A DNA stretch of 64,000 nucleotides. It comes from Leptospira ilyithenensis (GTDB lineage Bacteria > Spirochaetota > Leptospiria > Leptospirales > Leptospiraceae). The translations under genes were made by a program, and so were the position numbers. The stretch spans positions 1 to 64,000 of the forward strand of contig NZ_RQHV01000032.1 of the NCBI RefSeq assembly GCF_004771005.1, given 5' to 3'. Below the pieces are notes generated by a model that was not told the origin of the DNA, searched no databases, and was given only the letters and a program-made list of their open reading frames with translations. The first letter of the stretch is position 1. Each line of letters begins with the position of its first letter. This document shows positions 7,704 to 15,676 of this stretch, piece after piece.

Positions 7704-8564
7704 TTGGAGCATCTAACTTCCATATACGGTGTTGGTCTCAGACGAGAGCATTATCCTTATCTATTGGAAAAACCGGATACGGATATAGATTGGTTTGAAG
7801 TCATCAGTGAAAATTATATGAACACTGAAGGAAGACCTATGTCCGTATTGGAATCCATTCGTAAGGATTATCCGGTAGCATGTCACGGAGTCGGCATGTC
7901 TTTGGGAAGCGCGACAGGAATCGATCGTAAGTATCTGAAAGATTTAAAACGGCTTATCGAAAGAGTGGAACCTTTCCTGGTATCGGATCATTTGGCTTGG
8001 AATGACCGGAACGGAATCAGATTGCATGAACTGATTCCCGTTCCTTATCATGAAGAGTGTCTGGAGGCAATAACAAAGAATATAGATAATGTACAAAATG
8101 AACTGCATAGACAGATCGCAGTCGAAAATATTTCCGCATACTTTAACTATACATCTTCTTCGATGAGTGAATGCGAGTTTGTAAGTCAATTGGTCCGAAG
8201 AACCGGATGTTTATTGCTCCTGGACATCAATAATATTTATGTAAATGCAAAAAACTTTCATTTTGATCCCATGGATTTCGTCAGATCCATTCCAAAAGAA
8301 AGTATAGCTCAGATCCATTTGGCGGGTTTTACCGACATGGGAAATTTCCTCTTCGATACTCATGCGGAACCTGTACATCAGGAAGTCTGGAATTTATTTG
8401 AAACATCTTTAGCATATATCCCGGAGAATGTTCCTATCATGATTGAATGGGACGAAGATGTTCCCGAGTTTTATCGGTTGGAAGAAGAGCTGAACAAAGC
8501 GCGGAAGATTGTAAAAAGAGGACATAAAAATGAAGCTGAAAAAACTTCAGAATCTGTACTCTGA
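7704..8564 (+). CDS. bufB: BufB, MNIO-family (DUF692) bufferin-modifying iron enzyme
   Basis: DUF692/MNIO enzyme, 286 residues from a TTG at 7704. The frame stays open upstream through bufA2, but that extension is cysteine-peptide shadow, and family members start just before the YGVGLRREHYP motif. Diagnostic motifs are ISENYM, CHGVGMSLGS, SDHLAW, VENIS, LLLDINNIYVNAKN, IHLAGF, FDTHAEPVH and IEWDEDVP, which supply the His/Glu/Asp ligands for the multi-iron centre. It oxidatively modifies cysteines of BufA. It starts six bases after bufA2 and overlaps bufC by 35 bases, so the three genes form one transcript. Confidence 0.9.
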   Translation: MEHLTSIYGVGLRREHYPYLLEKPDTDIDWFEVISENYMNTEGRPMSVLESIRKDYPVACHGVGMSLGSATGIDRKYLKDLKRLIERVEPFLVSDHLAWNDRNGIRLHELIPVPYHEECLEAITKNIDNVQNELHRQIAVENISAYFNYTSSSMSECEFVSQLVRRTGCLLLLDINNIYVNAKNFHFDPMDFVRSIPKESIAQIHLAGFTDMGNFLFDTHAEPVHQEVWNLFETSLAYIPENVPIMIEWDEDVPEFYRLEEELNKARKIVKRGHKNEAEKTSESVL

Positions 8565-9285
8565 CAGTATTTTGTATGACAGGGATATTCCTTTTCAAAA
8601 TCAAATTACCGCTTGCGGTAATCTATCTCCGAAAGAAGCAATATCCGTTTATAAAAATGCATACTTTTACCGGATGAAGGAGGTATTGGCGGATAATTTC
8701 GAAGCCGTAAAATATGTATTAGGTGATGAATTGTTTACTTTCGTTGCGGAAACATTTATAAAAAAGACCCATCATAAGTCTTACGATCTATCCGACTACG
8801 GAGAAAATTTTCCAGATTTTCTGATAGAAACTTATCCCGAATTACCTTATCTGAAGGATTTGGCTAAGTTTGAAGCGGACTTTATGGACAGTTTTCATAA
8901 GGAAGAGCACCAAAGTTTCGACTTTTCGAAAATCGGAAATCAAATCGATTTGGAAAATTCAATCTTCGTATTCGGCAAAAACATAAAGCTCATCCGAAAT
9001 CAATTTTCGATTTATCCGATTTGGAAAAACAGAAAATCAACTCAACCTCCCGATTTTTCCAAAATTGAAAATCAGGAATATTTGCTGCTTTACAAACAAA
9101 ATTCGGATTTATACGTTCTTTCTCTGGAACCTGTGGAATATTTTTTTATCGACTTACTACGAAAAGGCGACCTGATCGGAGTTTCTTTGGAAAAAACGGC
9201 TGCCTGTTTTCATTTGAATCCTGAGATCATATCCGCCTTATTCGGGAAAATATCAGCCTCCGGCATAGTAATGAATATTATCTGA
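8530..9285 (+). CDS. bufC: BufC, DUF2063-family partner protein of the MNIO enzyme
   Basis: A 251-residue protein. The N-terminal 100 residues match the DUF2063 (putative DNA-binding) pattern: ISVYKNAYFYRMKEVLADNFEAVKYVLGDELF, then FIKKTHHKSYDLSDYGENFPDFL. In MNIO RiPP systems this domain recognises the precursor and presents it to BufB. The C-terminal half (FEADFMDSFHKEE to ISALFGKISASG) is a winged-helix-like tail with no clear motif. It overlaps the end of bufB by 35 bases, indicating coupling. Confidence 0.85.
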   Translation: MKLKKLQNLYSDSILYDRDIPFQNQITACGNLSPKEAISVYKNAYFYRMKEVLADNFEAVKYVLGDELFTFVAETFIKKTHHKSYDLSDYGENFPDFLIETYPELPYLKDLAKFEADFMDSFHKEEHQSFDFSKIGNQIDLENSIFVFGKNIKLIRNQFSIYPIWKNRKSTQPPDFSKIENQEYLLLYKQNSDLYVLSLEPVEYFFIDLLRKGDLIGVSLEKTAACFHLNPEIISALFGKISASGIVMNII

Positions 9286-9309
9286 CAAATCGAAGATTTG
9301 CCATCAGAT
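9280..9309. terminator. Hairpin between convergent bufC and phosphatase genes
   Basis: ATCTG..CAAATC, loop GAA, GATTTG..CAGAT forms an imperfect stem that spans both convergent stop codons. A T-rich stretch follows on the plus strand. Candidate bidirectional terminator. Confidence 0.45.
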
Positions 9310-11268
9310 GATTTTATTTACAAGTCTTTTTAAAATGGGATGGTTTTCTTCTTCCACGCCCACTTTGCCCAAAAGGTAGTTCGCCCTTTCCTTATCTCCC
9401 TGCAATCGATAAACATCTGCTAGGTGAATTAGGTTTTTAACATTCCTCGGATCGCGCAATCGGACTCTCTCGCTTAATTCCTGTGCCTCCCCCAGATAAG
9501 TCATGGATTTTGTTTGGGCGAAAACTCTTTTGAACAGTAAGGAAGTATGGAGCAACCAAGCCGTATCCGAAGGATCTATTTCCGGAACCATGCCGGCATA
9601 TTCCAAAGCTTGGAGTAAATTTTCCTTTTTTTCATACAATCGTGCAAGAAGTTTCAATTCTTTCGGAGAAGCGGCGATAGGATTGAAACTTTCGTTCAGC
9701 AGACTCAATGCTTTTTCGAAATCGTGAGCAAGCATTGCATCCTTTGCTTCAAAATAATTTTTACTCAGTTTAAAATGATTTTCACCGGTATATTCCAATG
9801 AAATCAAACTGAAGTCATCTGAAAAAGAACCGTATGATTTCAATCTGGACTCCATCTCATAAAGATTTCCGTTTGCTTCCTCCAATCTTTGCAAAAATTG
9901 AGTCTCGTCTTCATTGATAACTCTCTTTCCGCCGGAAGTTTCTTCTATGACGATATCGTCTTTTCCGTCCGAGCCGCAAAATATTTTATCACCTTGTTTC
10001 AACTTAAAAACGCTGATGGAGACCTGAGTCCGAATTCCGGTTACACCTAACTTATAAAAATGATGTTCGTTGTCTATAAAGCCCGCTTTGCCGTCGCGGA
10101 ATAAAATCATCCAGGGGTGTTCCAGATTGATATAATACAATGCGCCCGAAGTTTCTTCCAGTAGCCCGAAAATAGCGGATACAAGCATTCCTCCGTCAAA
10201 TGTCTCGAATACTTTCTGCAAATCCATAAAACAATCCTTTAACCAGCGTTCAGGGCTTCGGTTGGAGGAATTGGGATCCATTTTGGAACGAATGATGATG
10301 GAATTATAAACCGCGCCGAGTACGATAGCTCCTCCGGCTCCCTGAATGGATTTGCCCATGGCGTCTCCATTGACAAACGCTTTGTATTTTTTCCCCTGCA
10401 GGATCAAATTGTATACGCTGACATAATCGCCGCCTAATTCGTATTCCTTGTCGCGGAATGAAAACTTTTTATGCTGGCGGATCGTATAATCGATCTTAAC
10501 GAACCCGCTTTCCATTTCCTTCCCGATCAAAGGATCGAATAAGAGCGTAGTCAGAAAATAATCCCCATCCTGTTTCGTTTTTAAATCCTGAATCTGCGCC
10601 ATAGACAAAGATATCTCTTTGTTTTTTTCCAAAATCCTATGACGGCTGATGAAAGTGGTAAAACGAAACCTTTCTATGATGAATCCGCTAAAAAAACCCA
10701 CAAGATAACTGATCGCAAGATTTTGCATCGAATAGGAGGCGGAGTCAGTGGAAAGATCGGGATGAAAAATCAGAACGGATGTTAAAAAACAAAAAATAGA
10801 TCCGATATAAAACAAAATGATGGTTCGTCTTTGAAAAGGCATAAAGACGAGGGTCATAACCGCAATCTGAAGCCCGGAAACGTAAGTCGGATCATCCGCA
10901 ATTCTGCCTGTGAGAAACGCAGTGGCATTAAGGAGATAAAAAAATAAAAAATACGCCCAGCCGAGTCCTTTTCCCCTCACTCTGATTTTAAAATACTTAT
11001 CAACAAAATAGAGCATTAAAAAAAACAAACAGATAAGAGAGAGTCCGATTCGGAAATAGAACAATTCCGGAAATTCAGGATGCAATTTTTGATCCGTATC
11101 AAAAGCAAAACCCAACCAAACAAAGAGTCCTATGACGGAACCGGGGAGATGCAAAAGTCTCGCCTGCCTGTGTAAGTCGTCCAAATATTCTTTTGCATAT
11201 TTTTTACGATCTTCATCCAACTCGAATAGAGACTTAAATATTTTTTTAGTAAAGGAGAAAAAGGACAT
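9304..11268 (-). CDS. Membrane SpoIIE-type PP2C phosphatase with C-terminal TPR-like region
   Basis: A 654-residue protein. Residues 40-205 form a block of about six membrane helices, then a short coiled linker (RHRILEKNKEISLSMAQIQDLK). The SpoIIE/PP2C domain (about 240-480) shows GGDYVSVYNL, VNGDAMGKSIQGAGG, the CGSDGKDDI strand and a final DDFSLISLEY, so the metal-binding acidic residues seem present. Residues 500-654 are helical repeats (FEKALSLLNESFNPI, LLARLYEKKENLLQALEYAG, ADVYRLQGDKERANYLLGKVG) consistent with TPRs. Likely role: dephosphorylation of an anti-sigma-antagonist-type STAS protein in response to a membrane signal. No partner gene is adjacent. Confidence 0.85.
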   Translation of the reverse strand: MSFFSFTKKIFKSLFELDEDRKKYAKEYLDDLHRQARLLHLPGSVIGLFVWLGFAFDTDQKLHPEFPELFYFRIGLSLICLFFLMLYFVDKYFKIRVRGKGLGWAYFLFFYLLNATAFLTGRIADDPTYVSGLQIAVMTLVFMPFQRRTIILFYIGSIFCFLTSVLIFHPDLSTDSASYSMQNLAISYLVGFFSGFIIERFRFTTFISRHRILEKNKEISLSMAQIQDLKTKQDGDYFLTTLLFDPLIGKEMESGFVKIDYTIRQHKKFSFRDKEYELGGDYVSVYNLILQGKKYKAFVNGDAMGKSIQGAGGAIVLGAVYNSIIIRSKMDPNSSNRSPERWLKDCFMDLQKVFETFDGGMLVSAIFGLLEETSGALYYINLEHPWMILFRDGKAGFIDNEHHFYKLGVTGIRTQVSISVFKLKQGDKIFCGSDGKDDIVIEETSGGKRVINEDETQFLQRLEEANGNLYEMESRLKSYGSFSDDFSLISLEYTGENHFKLSKNYFEAKDAMLAHDFEKALSLLNESFNPIAASPKELKLLARLYEKKENLLQALEYAGMVPEIDPSDTAWLLHTSLLFKRVFAQTKSMTYLGEAQELSERVRLRDPRNVKNLIHLADVYRLQGDKERANYLLGKVGVEEENHPILKRLVNKII

Positions 11269-11377
11269 AGTAGATACGCTTATTTACTATAAGTTATCGA
11301 TAAATTGAGAAGATCAATTCGAATTAAAATCCGGCTATAGCAAAAAGGCTCCGATTTTAAGTAATTCTCCGCAAATA

Positions 11378-13426
11378 ATGCTACCTTTCGAATCGTACCC
11401 ACTCGACGATGTTTTGCGGTCTTTAAAAAAACTTTGTGAATTTGGTCTTGCTATTTTCCCAAATTGGAATAGCGTCTTGGAACGAAGTACCCCTATGTTT
11501 TATATTGCCATTCTGACAATTTTTACCGGTTTTATTATGGCGATAGAGGCAAATCCTTTGGTAATCAAGCCGGCTGGAACTACTTCAGCACCGGACGGCT
11601 GGACATTCGCAGCAGAGGGACTAGAACCTGTGCCGATCCAAGTGGGGAAAAGTCTAGCGTCACAAGGCTTCAAACCCCCCACTCATGGTAAGTACCACTT
11701 TACATTTTTTTTTCCGAAAACTGAAACGATTCTTGCACAAGGCATTTACTTAAACCGGGTTCAGGAAGCGGATAAAATCTTTTTAAACGGAACGTTGATC
11801 GGAAAAACTGGAAGTTTTCCCCCAGGGGAAAAGTATTCACCTAACTGGTATTTGAAGAGATTGTATTATCTCCCCGACTCCCTTCTTAAAAAAGGAGAGC
11901 TCAATACATTGGAAGTGGAGATCTACTACCAGAACCAAACTTTCCCCGGAGGATTATTCCGCACAATCCCTGAAATCGGAAATTTGGATATGTTGTATTC
12001 CCATATCATCAAAGAGGACGGAAGGGATTTTTGCATCATCATGTTGTTTTTCGGGATCGGAGCTTATCAGATATTTTCCATTCTGCTTCGAAGACAACCG
12101 AAAGCCAATTTATATCTGCTTTGTTCCAGTATGTGTTTTGTTTTGTGGAGACTCCCTCTTTTAAATGTAACTCACAATTTTTCAGGACTGGAATTCAACA
12201 CTCTGATCCGGGTCTTTTTTATTTTCCAAACATTACTTCCTGCCGCATTACTACTGTTTAGTTATTCTATCTTCCGGGATCCTTTGCGTAACAAGGAAAT
12301 AGCAGTGGTCGGACTCGTTGTCATTCTTGCATTAATTCAAGTGTTCAATATAGAATATTCAACCAGGATTATTTGTCTCAGGATTTGGGAGTTTTCCCTG
12401 CTCTTTTTGGTCGCCTTTGTAATAACAGGCGTAATCCGTGCAGCAAAACAAAAGAAAAAAGAAGCAAGTATTCTGGGAATCGGTTTTTTATTTCTATGTA
12501 TCGGTGGTGTAACGGACATCACAATTGATATCACTACGGGAAAAAATATTTACTTAAGCCAATACGGATTTTTGGTTCTGATGATTCTTTCCGCTGTAAC
12601 GATTTCATTTCGAAATGCAAAAAACGAAAAAGAACTTTCCTTACTTACCAAAGATCTGGAAGCAAGAGTGCAAATCCGCACTGAAGAATTGCGTAAAAAA
12701 AATAACAATCTGGAACAGGATCTGTTTTTTGCCTCGCAATTGCAAGGCCACTTACTACCAAAAGATTCTCCTTCCGTCAAAGGTCTGAACTTATTCGCCA
12801 CTTACCTTCCCATGGAACAGGTAGGAGGAGATTTATACGACTGGGTGGAAGTCGATGAACATCAGTTATTGTTTTTAATTGCGGATGTGGCAGGCCACGG
12901 TGTACCTGCAGCACTTGTATCTTCCATGGTAAAGGTCCAATTCAGGGAAATTGCCAAAGAAACCCAAAACCCTGCAAAAGTTCTTCTCAAAATGAACCAA
13001 GCTTTGGTTTTTTTGGTGAGCAAATATTTCATTACCGCCTCATGTGCATTATTTGATACAAAAAAAAACCAGGTCATCATATCTTCTGCAGGACATCCGA
13101 ATCCTTTGATTTATAACGGAGATGATTCCAAATTCAGTTTTCTCAATCTAAAAGGTTCCATACTCGGCTGGAGGGAATCGTTCCAATTCCAAAACTGGAC
13201 TCAAACGATTACAAAAGGTGACAGATATTTCTTTTATACCGATGGAGTGACCGAAGCGAGAGCCGACGGAAAATTGTTCGGAGAATCCAATCTACTCCGC
13301 CTTCTCAAAAAAACAAAATCAAAAGACATTCAAGCGGTTGCCGAAGTAGTACAGGAAGAAATTACAAAATATTCGGACAAAGAACTGAAAGATGATGTAA
13401 CGTATGTTATTATCGAAATTATTTAG
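11378..13426 (+). CDS. 7TM receptor-type SpoIIE phosphatase
   Basis: A 682-residue protein. After an N-terminal membrane segment (FYIAILTIFTGFIMAI) there is an exported beta-sandwich domain with a GKYHFTFFFP/INGTLIGKTG-like pattern, then seven hydrophobic helices (about 215-415). A coiled coil follows (LLTKDLEARVQIRTEELRKKNNNLEQDL), and then the SpoIIE domain with LQGHLLPKDSP, GGDLYDW, IADVAGHGVPAALVSS, SSAGHPNPLIY, FYTDGVTEAR and DDVTYVII. All core PP2C acidic residues are visible. The start at 11378 is uncertain; a later ATG at 11495 would put the first membrane helix at the N-terminus. Its 3' end overlaps eutC by eight bases, tail to tail. Confidence 0.87.
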   Translation: MLPFESYPLDDVLRSLKKLCEFGLAIFPNWNSVLERSTPMFYIAILTIFTGFIMAIEANPLVIKPAGTTSAPDGWTFAAEGLEPVPIQVGKSLASQGFKPPTHGKYHFTFFFPKTETILAQGIYLNRVQEADKIFLNGTLIGKTGSFPPGEKYSPNWYLKRLYYLPDSLLKKGELNTLEVEIYYQNQTFPGGLFRTIPEIGNLDMLYSHIIKEDGRDFCIIMLFFGIGAYQIFSILLRRQPKANLYLLCSSMCFVLWRLPLLNVTHNFSGLEFNTLIRVFFIFQTLLPAALLLFSYSIFRDPLRNKEIAVVGLVVILALIQVFNIEYSTRIICLRIWEFSLLFLVAFVITGVIRAAKQKKKEASILGIGFLFLCIGGVTDITIDITTGKNIYLSQYGFLVLMILSAVTISFRNAKNEKELSLLTKDLEARVQIRTEELRKKNNNLEQDLFFASQLQGHLLPKDSPSVKGLNLFATYLPMEQVGGDLYDWVEVDEHQLLFLIADVAGHGVPAALVSSMVKVQFREIAKETQNPAKVLLKMNQALVFLVSKYFITASCALFDTKKNQVIISSAGHPNPLIYNGDDSKFSFLNLKGSILGWRESFQFQNWTQTITKGDRYFFYTDGVTEARADGKLFGESNLLRLLKKTKSKDIQAVAEVVQEEITKYSDKELKDDVTYVIIEII

Positions 13427-14210
13427 GTAACTGCTTTTCCGAAGAGCCGGTGAACCCTTCTATCGCATCCGTCATTCTGTCTTTCAACAAAACTCCCGAT
13501 CTTTTTTGATCCAGTCCTTCCTTTAACAGATACGATAACTTTTCCGAAGCTTTTTCATAAGACAGACCTTCCTTACGAACGTTGGAAATGCAGTTTCGTC
13601 TTTCATCGGTCGAGCCGATCGTCGGTTCATAAGTCATATAAATTCCCAAACTGTCCGCAGATGTCAGTCCCGGTCTTTCCCCGATGAAAACGATGAGCAT
13701 CTTTGCTCCGAAAACTTCGGCCACCTCGTCTCCGACAGCCACTCTCCCGTTCGTGACACAAACAATAGGAGCGATTTTTTTAAATAATACTTTCAGCTCT
13801 GGCCCCAAGAGATTTAAAAAAGGAATTATATTTTTGCGGATCGCCAAAGGAGACAAACCGTCTATGATGCAAATGGATAGATCATAATTCTTTTTCTGCA
13901 AGGAATGGGATTTGAGTTTTCCAACGGAATCTTCGCTCAAACGTCTTCCCTGATCCGGGCGGAGCAAATAATCCTGTCTGGTAGCTGCACAGGAATTCAC
14001 TTCAATGATCCCGGGCCAGTCCTGCTCCTGCAAACCTTCGATGATTTCCTTCCAATTGCAAGTTTCCCATACGGCATCTCTTGCACCGGCATGATCCCAT
14101 CTTAGCTTTAACATCTCTTTTGTGGGAAGTGAACCGCCTGCACGACCTAGACCGATTCTTGCAGAAGTGTGCTGTTTGATTTTTTCCCAGGATAAAGAAT
14201 CGTTACCCAT
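13419..14210 (-). CDS. eutC: Ethanolamine ammonia-lyase small subunit EutC
   Basis: About 263 residues from the ATG at 14210. Motifs match EutC: TSARIGLGRAGGSLPTKEML near the start, LKLRWDHAGARDAVW, SCAATRQDYLLRPDQGRRL, VCVTNGRVAVGDEVAE, FIGERPGLTSADSLGIYMTY and the DERRNCISNVR loop. EutC completes the adenosylcobalamin site with EutB; together they split ethanolamine to acetaldehyde and ammonia. The ATG lies inside the end of eutB, so the subunits are translationally coupled. The longer in-frame reading back to 14312 is discarded because it only overlaps eutB. No microcompartment or eutA reactivase genes are in the window. Confidence 0.93.
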   Translation of the reverse strand: MGNDSLSWEKIKQHTSARIGLGRAGGSLPTKEMLKLRWDHAGARDAVWETCNWKEIIEGLQEQDWPGIIEVNSCAATRQDYLLRPDQGRRLSEDSVGKLKSHSLQKKNYDLSICIIDGLSPLAIRKNIIPFLNLLGPELKVLFKKIAPIVCVTNGRVAVGDEVAEVFGAKMLIVFIGERPGLTSADSLGIYMTYEPTIGSTDERRNCISNVRKEGLSYEKASEKLSYLLKEGLDQKRSGVLLKDRMTDAIEGFTGSSEKQLPK

Positions 14211-15591
14211 GAAATTCTCCCGCAAACCCGGGAAGGAGTCGCATAGAGTCCTCTTTCCAAGTTGGCAATTGGTTTTTTCCCACCACTCCCATCTTTTGAA
14301 GCCATGCTTCAAACTCAGGCGCTGGTTTTAAATTCAAACTTTGTCTGAGGTACAAAGCATCATGAAACGATGTGCTTTGATAAGACAACATCACATCGTC
14401 CGAGCCGGGGATTCCCATAATATAATTGCATCCGGCGACGCCAAGCATGGTTAAAAGCAAATCCATATCGTCGGAATCGGCATCCGCATGATTCGTATAA
14501 CAGATGTCAACTCCCATGGGAAGACCCATGATTTTCCCGCAAAAATGATCTTCAAGACCAGCACGAATGATTTGTTTTCCGTTAAAAAGATATTCGGGGC
14601 CGATGAAACCTACGACCGTATTGACAAGTAAGGGAGAAAATTCGCGGGCCACAGCATAGGCACGGGTTTCCAGAGTCTGTTGGTCGATTCCGAAATGGGC
14701 ATTTGCCGAAAGAGCGCTGCCTTGTCCCGTTTCAAAATACATTACATCGTTTCCAACCGTATAACGGTTCATAGACAATGCTTGTTCTCTTGCTTCTTTT
14801 AAAATACCAAGGCTCACTCCGAAACTTTCATTTAGTTTTTGAGTGCCTCCTATGGATTGAAACACCAGATCCAAAGGAGCATTTTCCGACATGAGTTCCA
14901 TGGAAGTAGTGACATGACAGAGTACGCAGGATTGAGTGGGAATTTCATATTTGGTTCGAATGGAGTCCATTAGGTGGAGAAGCTTTCGCGCAGTAGGAAG
15001 ATTGTCCGTAGCGGGATTGATACCGATTACTGCGTCTCCCGCTCCCAAGAGAAGACCGTCCAGAATGCTTGCGGCGACTCCGGTAAGATCATCGGTAGGA
15101 TGATTCGGTTGCAGTCGGACGGAGATCCTTCCTTTTTCTCCGATTGTGTTTCTGAATTTTGTGACCACTCTGCATTTTTGCGCACCCAAAACCAAATCCT
15201 GTAAAGACATGATCTTTGAAACTGCCGCCACCATCTCCGGGGTGAGCGCATAACGAATGCTAGCAATAAAATCCGAATCACAATCTTCCGATAGGATAAA
15301 ATCCCGTAAGCCACCGACGGTAAGATGATTTATTTTTTTGAATGCGACCGGATCGAATTGTTTTTGGATGAGTGCGGAAACGTCGTCTTTTTCACTGGGA
15401 AGGATTTCTTCTTTTAAAAATTGGTCTAACGGCAGATCGGCCAAACAGAATTGTGCAGCAACTCTCTCTCTGCCGGATTCAGCGGCAACTCCCGCCAGCT
15501 GATCTCCTGACCGAAGGGGAGTCGCTTTTGCAAGCAGTGTCTTAAGATCGGCAAATTGAAATCGAAAAGTTCCAATACTTGAACGAAACAT
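14203..15591 (-). CDS. eutB: Ethanolamine ammonia-lyase large subunit EutB
   Basis: A 462-residue protein, close to the usual 450-465 of EutB. A TIM-barrel enzyme binding ethanolamine and B12. Visible motifs: LKTLLAKATPLRSGDQLAG, ERVAAQFCLADLPL, VRLQPNHPTDD, AVIGINPATDN, VLCHVTTSMELM, FQSIGGTQKLNESFG, MYFETGQGSALSANAHFG, GFIGPEYLFNGKQIIRAGLEDHFCGK and MGVDICYTNHADAD. It is coupled to eutC by an overlap. The pair implies that the host uses ethanolamine as a nitrogen or carbon source and needs cobalamin. A B12 riboswitch occurs elsewhere in the window (46.3 kb) but not here. Confidence 0.95.
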   Translation of the reverse strand: MFRSSIGTFRFQFADLKTLLAKATPLRSGDQLAGVAAESGRERVAAQFCLADLPLDQFLKEEILPSEKDDVSALIQKQFDPVAFKKINHLTVGGLRDFILSEDCDSDFIASIRYALTPEMVAAVSKIMSLQDLVLGAQKCRVVTKFRNTIGEKGRISVRLQPNHPTDDLTGVAASILDGLLLGAGDAVIGINPATDNLPTARKLLHLMDSIRTKYEIPTQSCVLCHVTTSMELMSENAPLDLVFQSIGGTQKLNESFGVSLGILKEAREQALSMNRYTVGNDVMYFETGQGSALSANAHFGIDQQTLETRAYAVAREFSPLLVNTVVGFIGPEYLFNGKQIIRAGLEDHFCGKIMGLPMGVDICYTNHADADSDDMDLLLTMLGVAGCNYIMGIPGSDDVMLSYQSTSFHDALYLRQSLNLKPAPEFEAWLQKMGVVGKNQLPTWKEDSMRLLPGFAGEFHG

Positions 15592-15676
15592 CTATTCTGA
15601 TTGAAAGAAGTTCTCCAAAAAGAACAATGAAAAAAAGAATTGAGTACAATATAAAATGAGATAGAGTATCGCCTCT

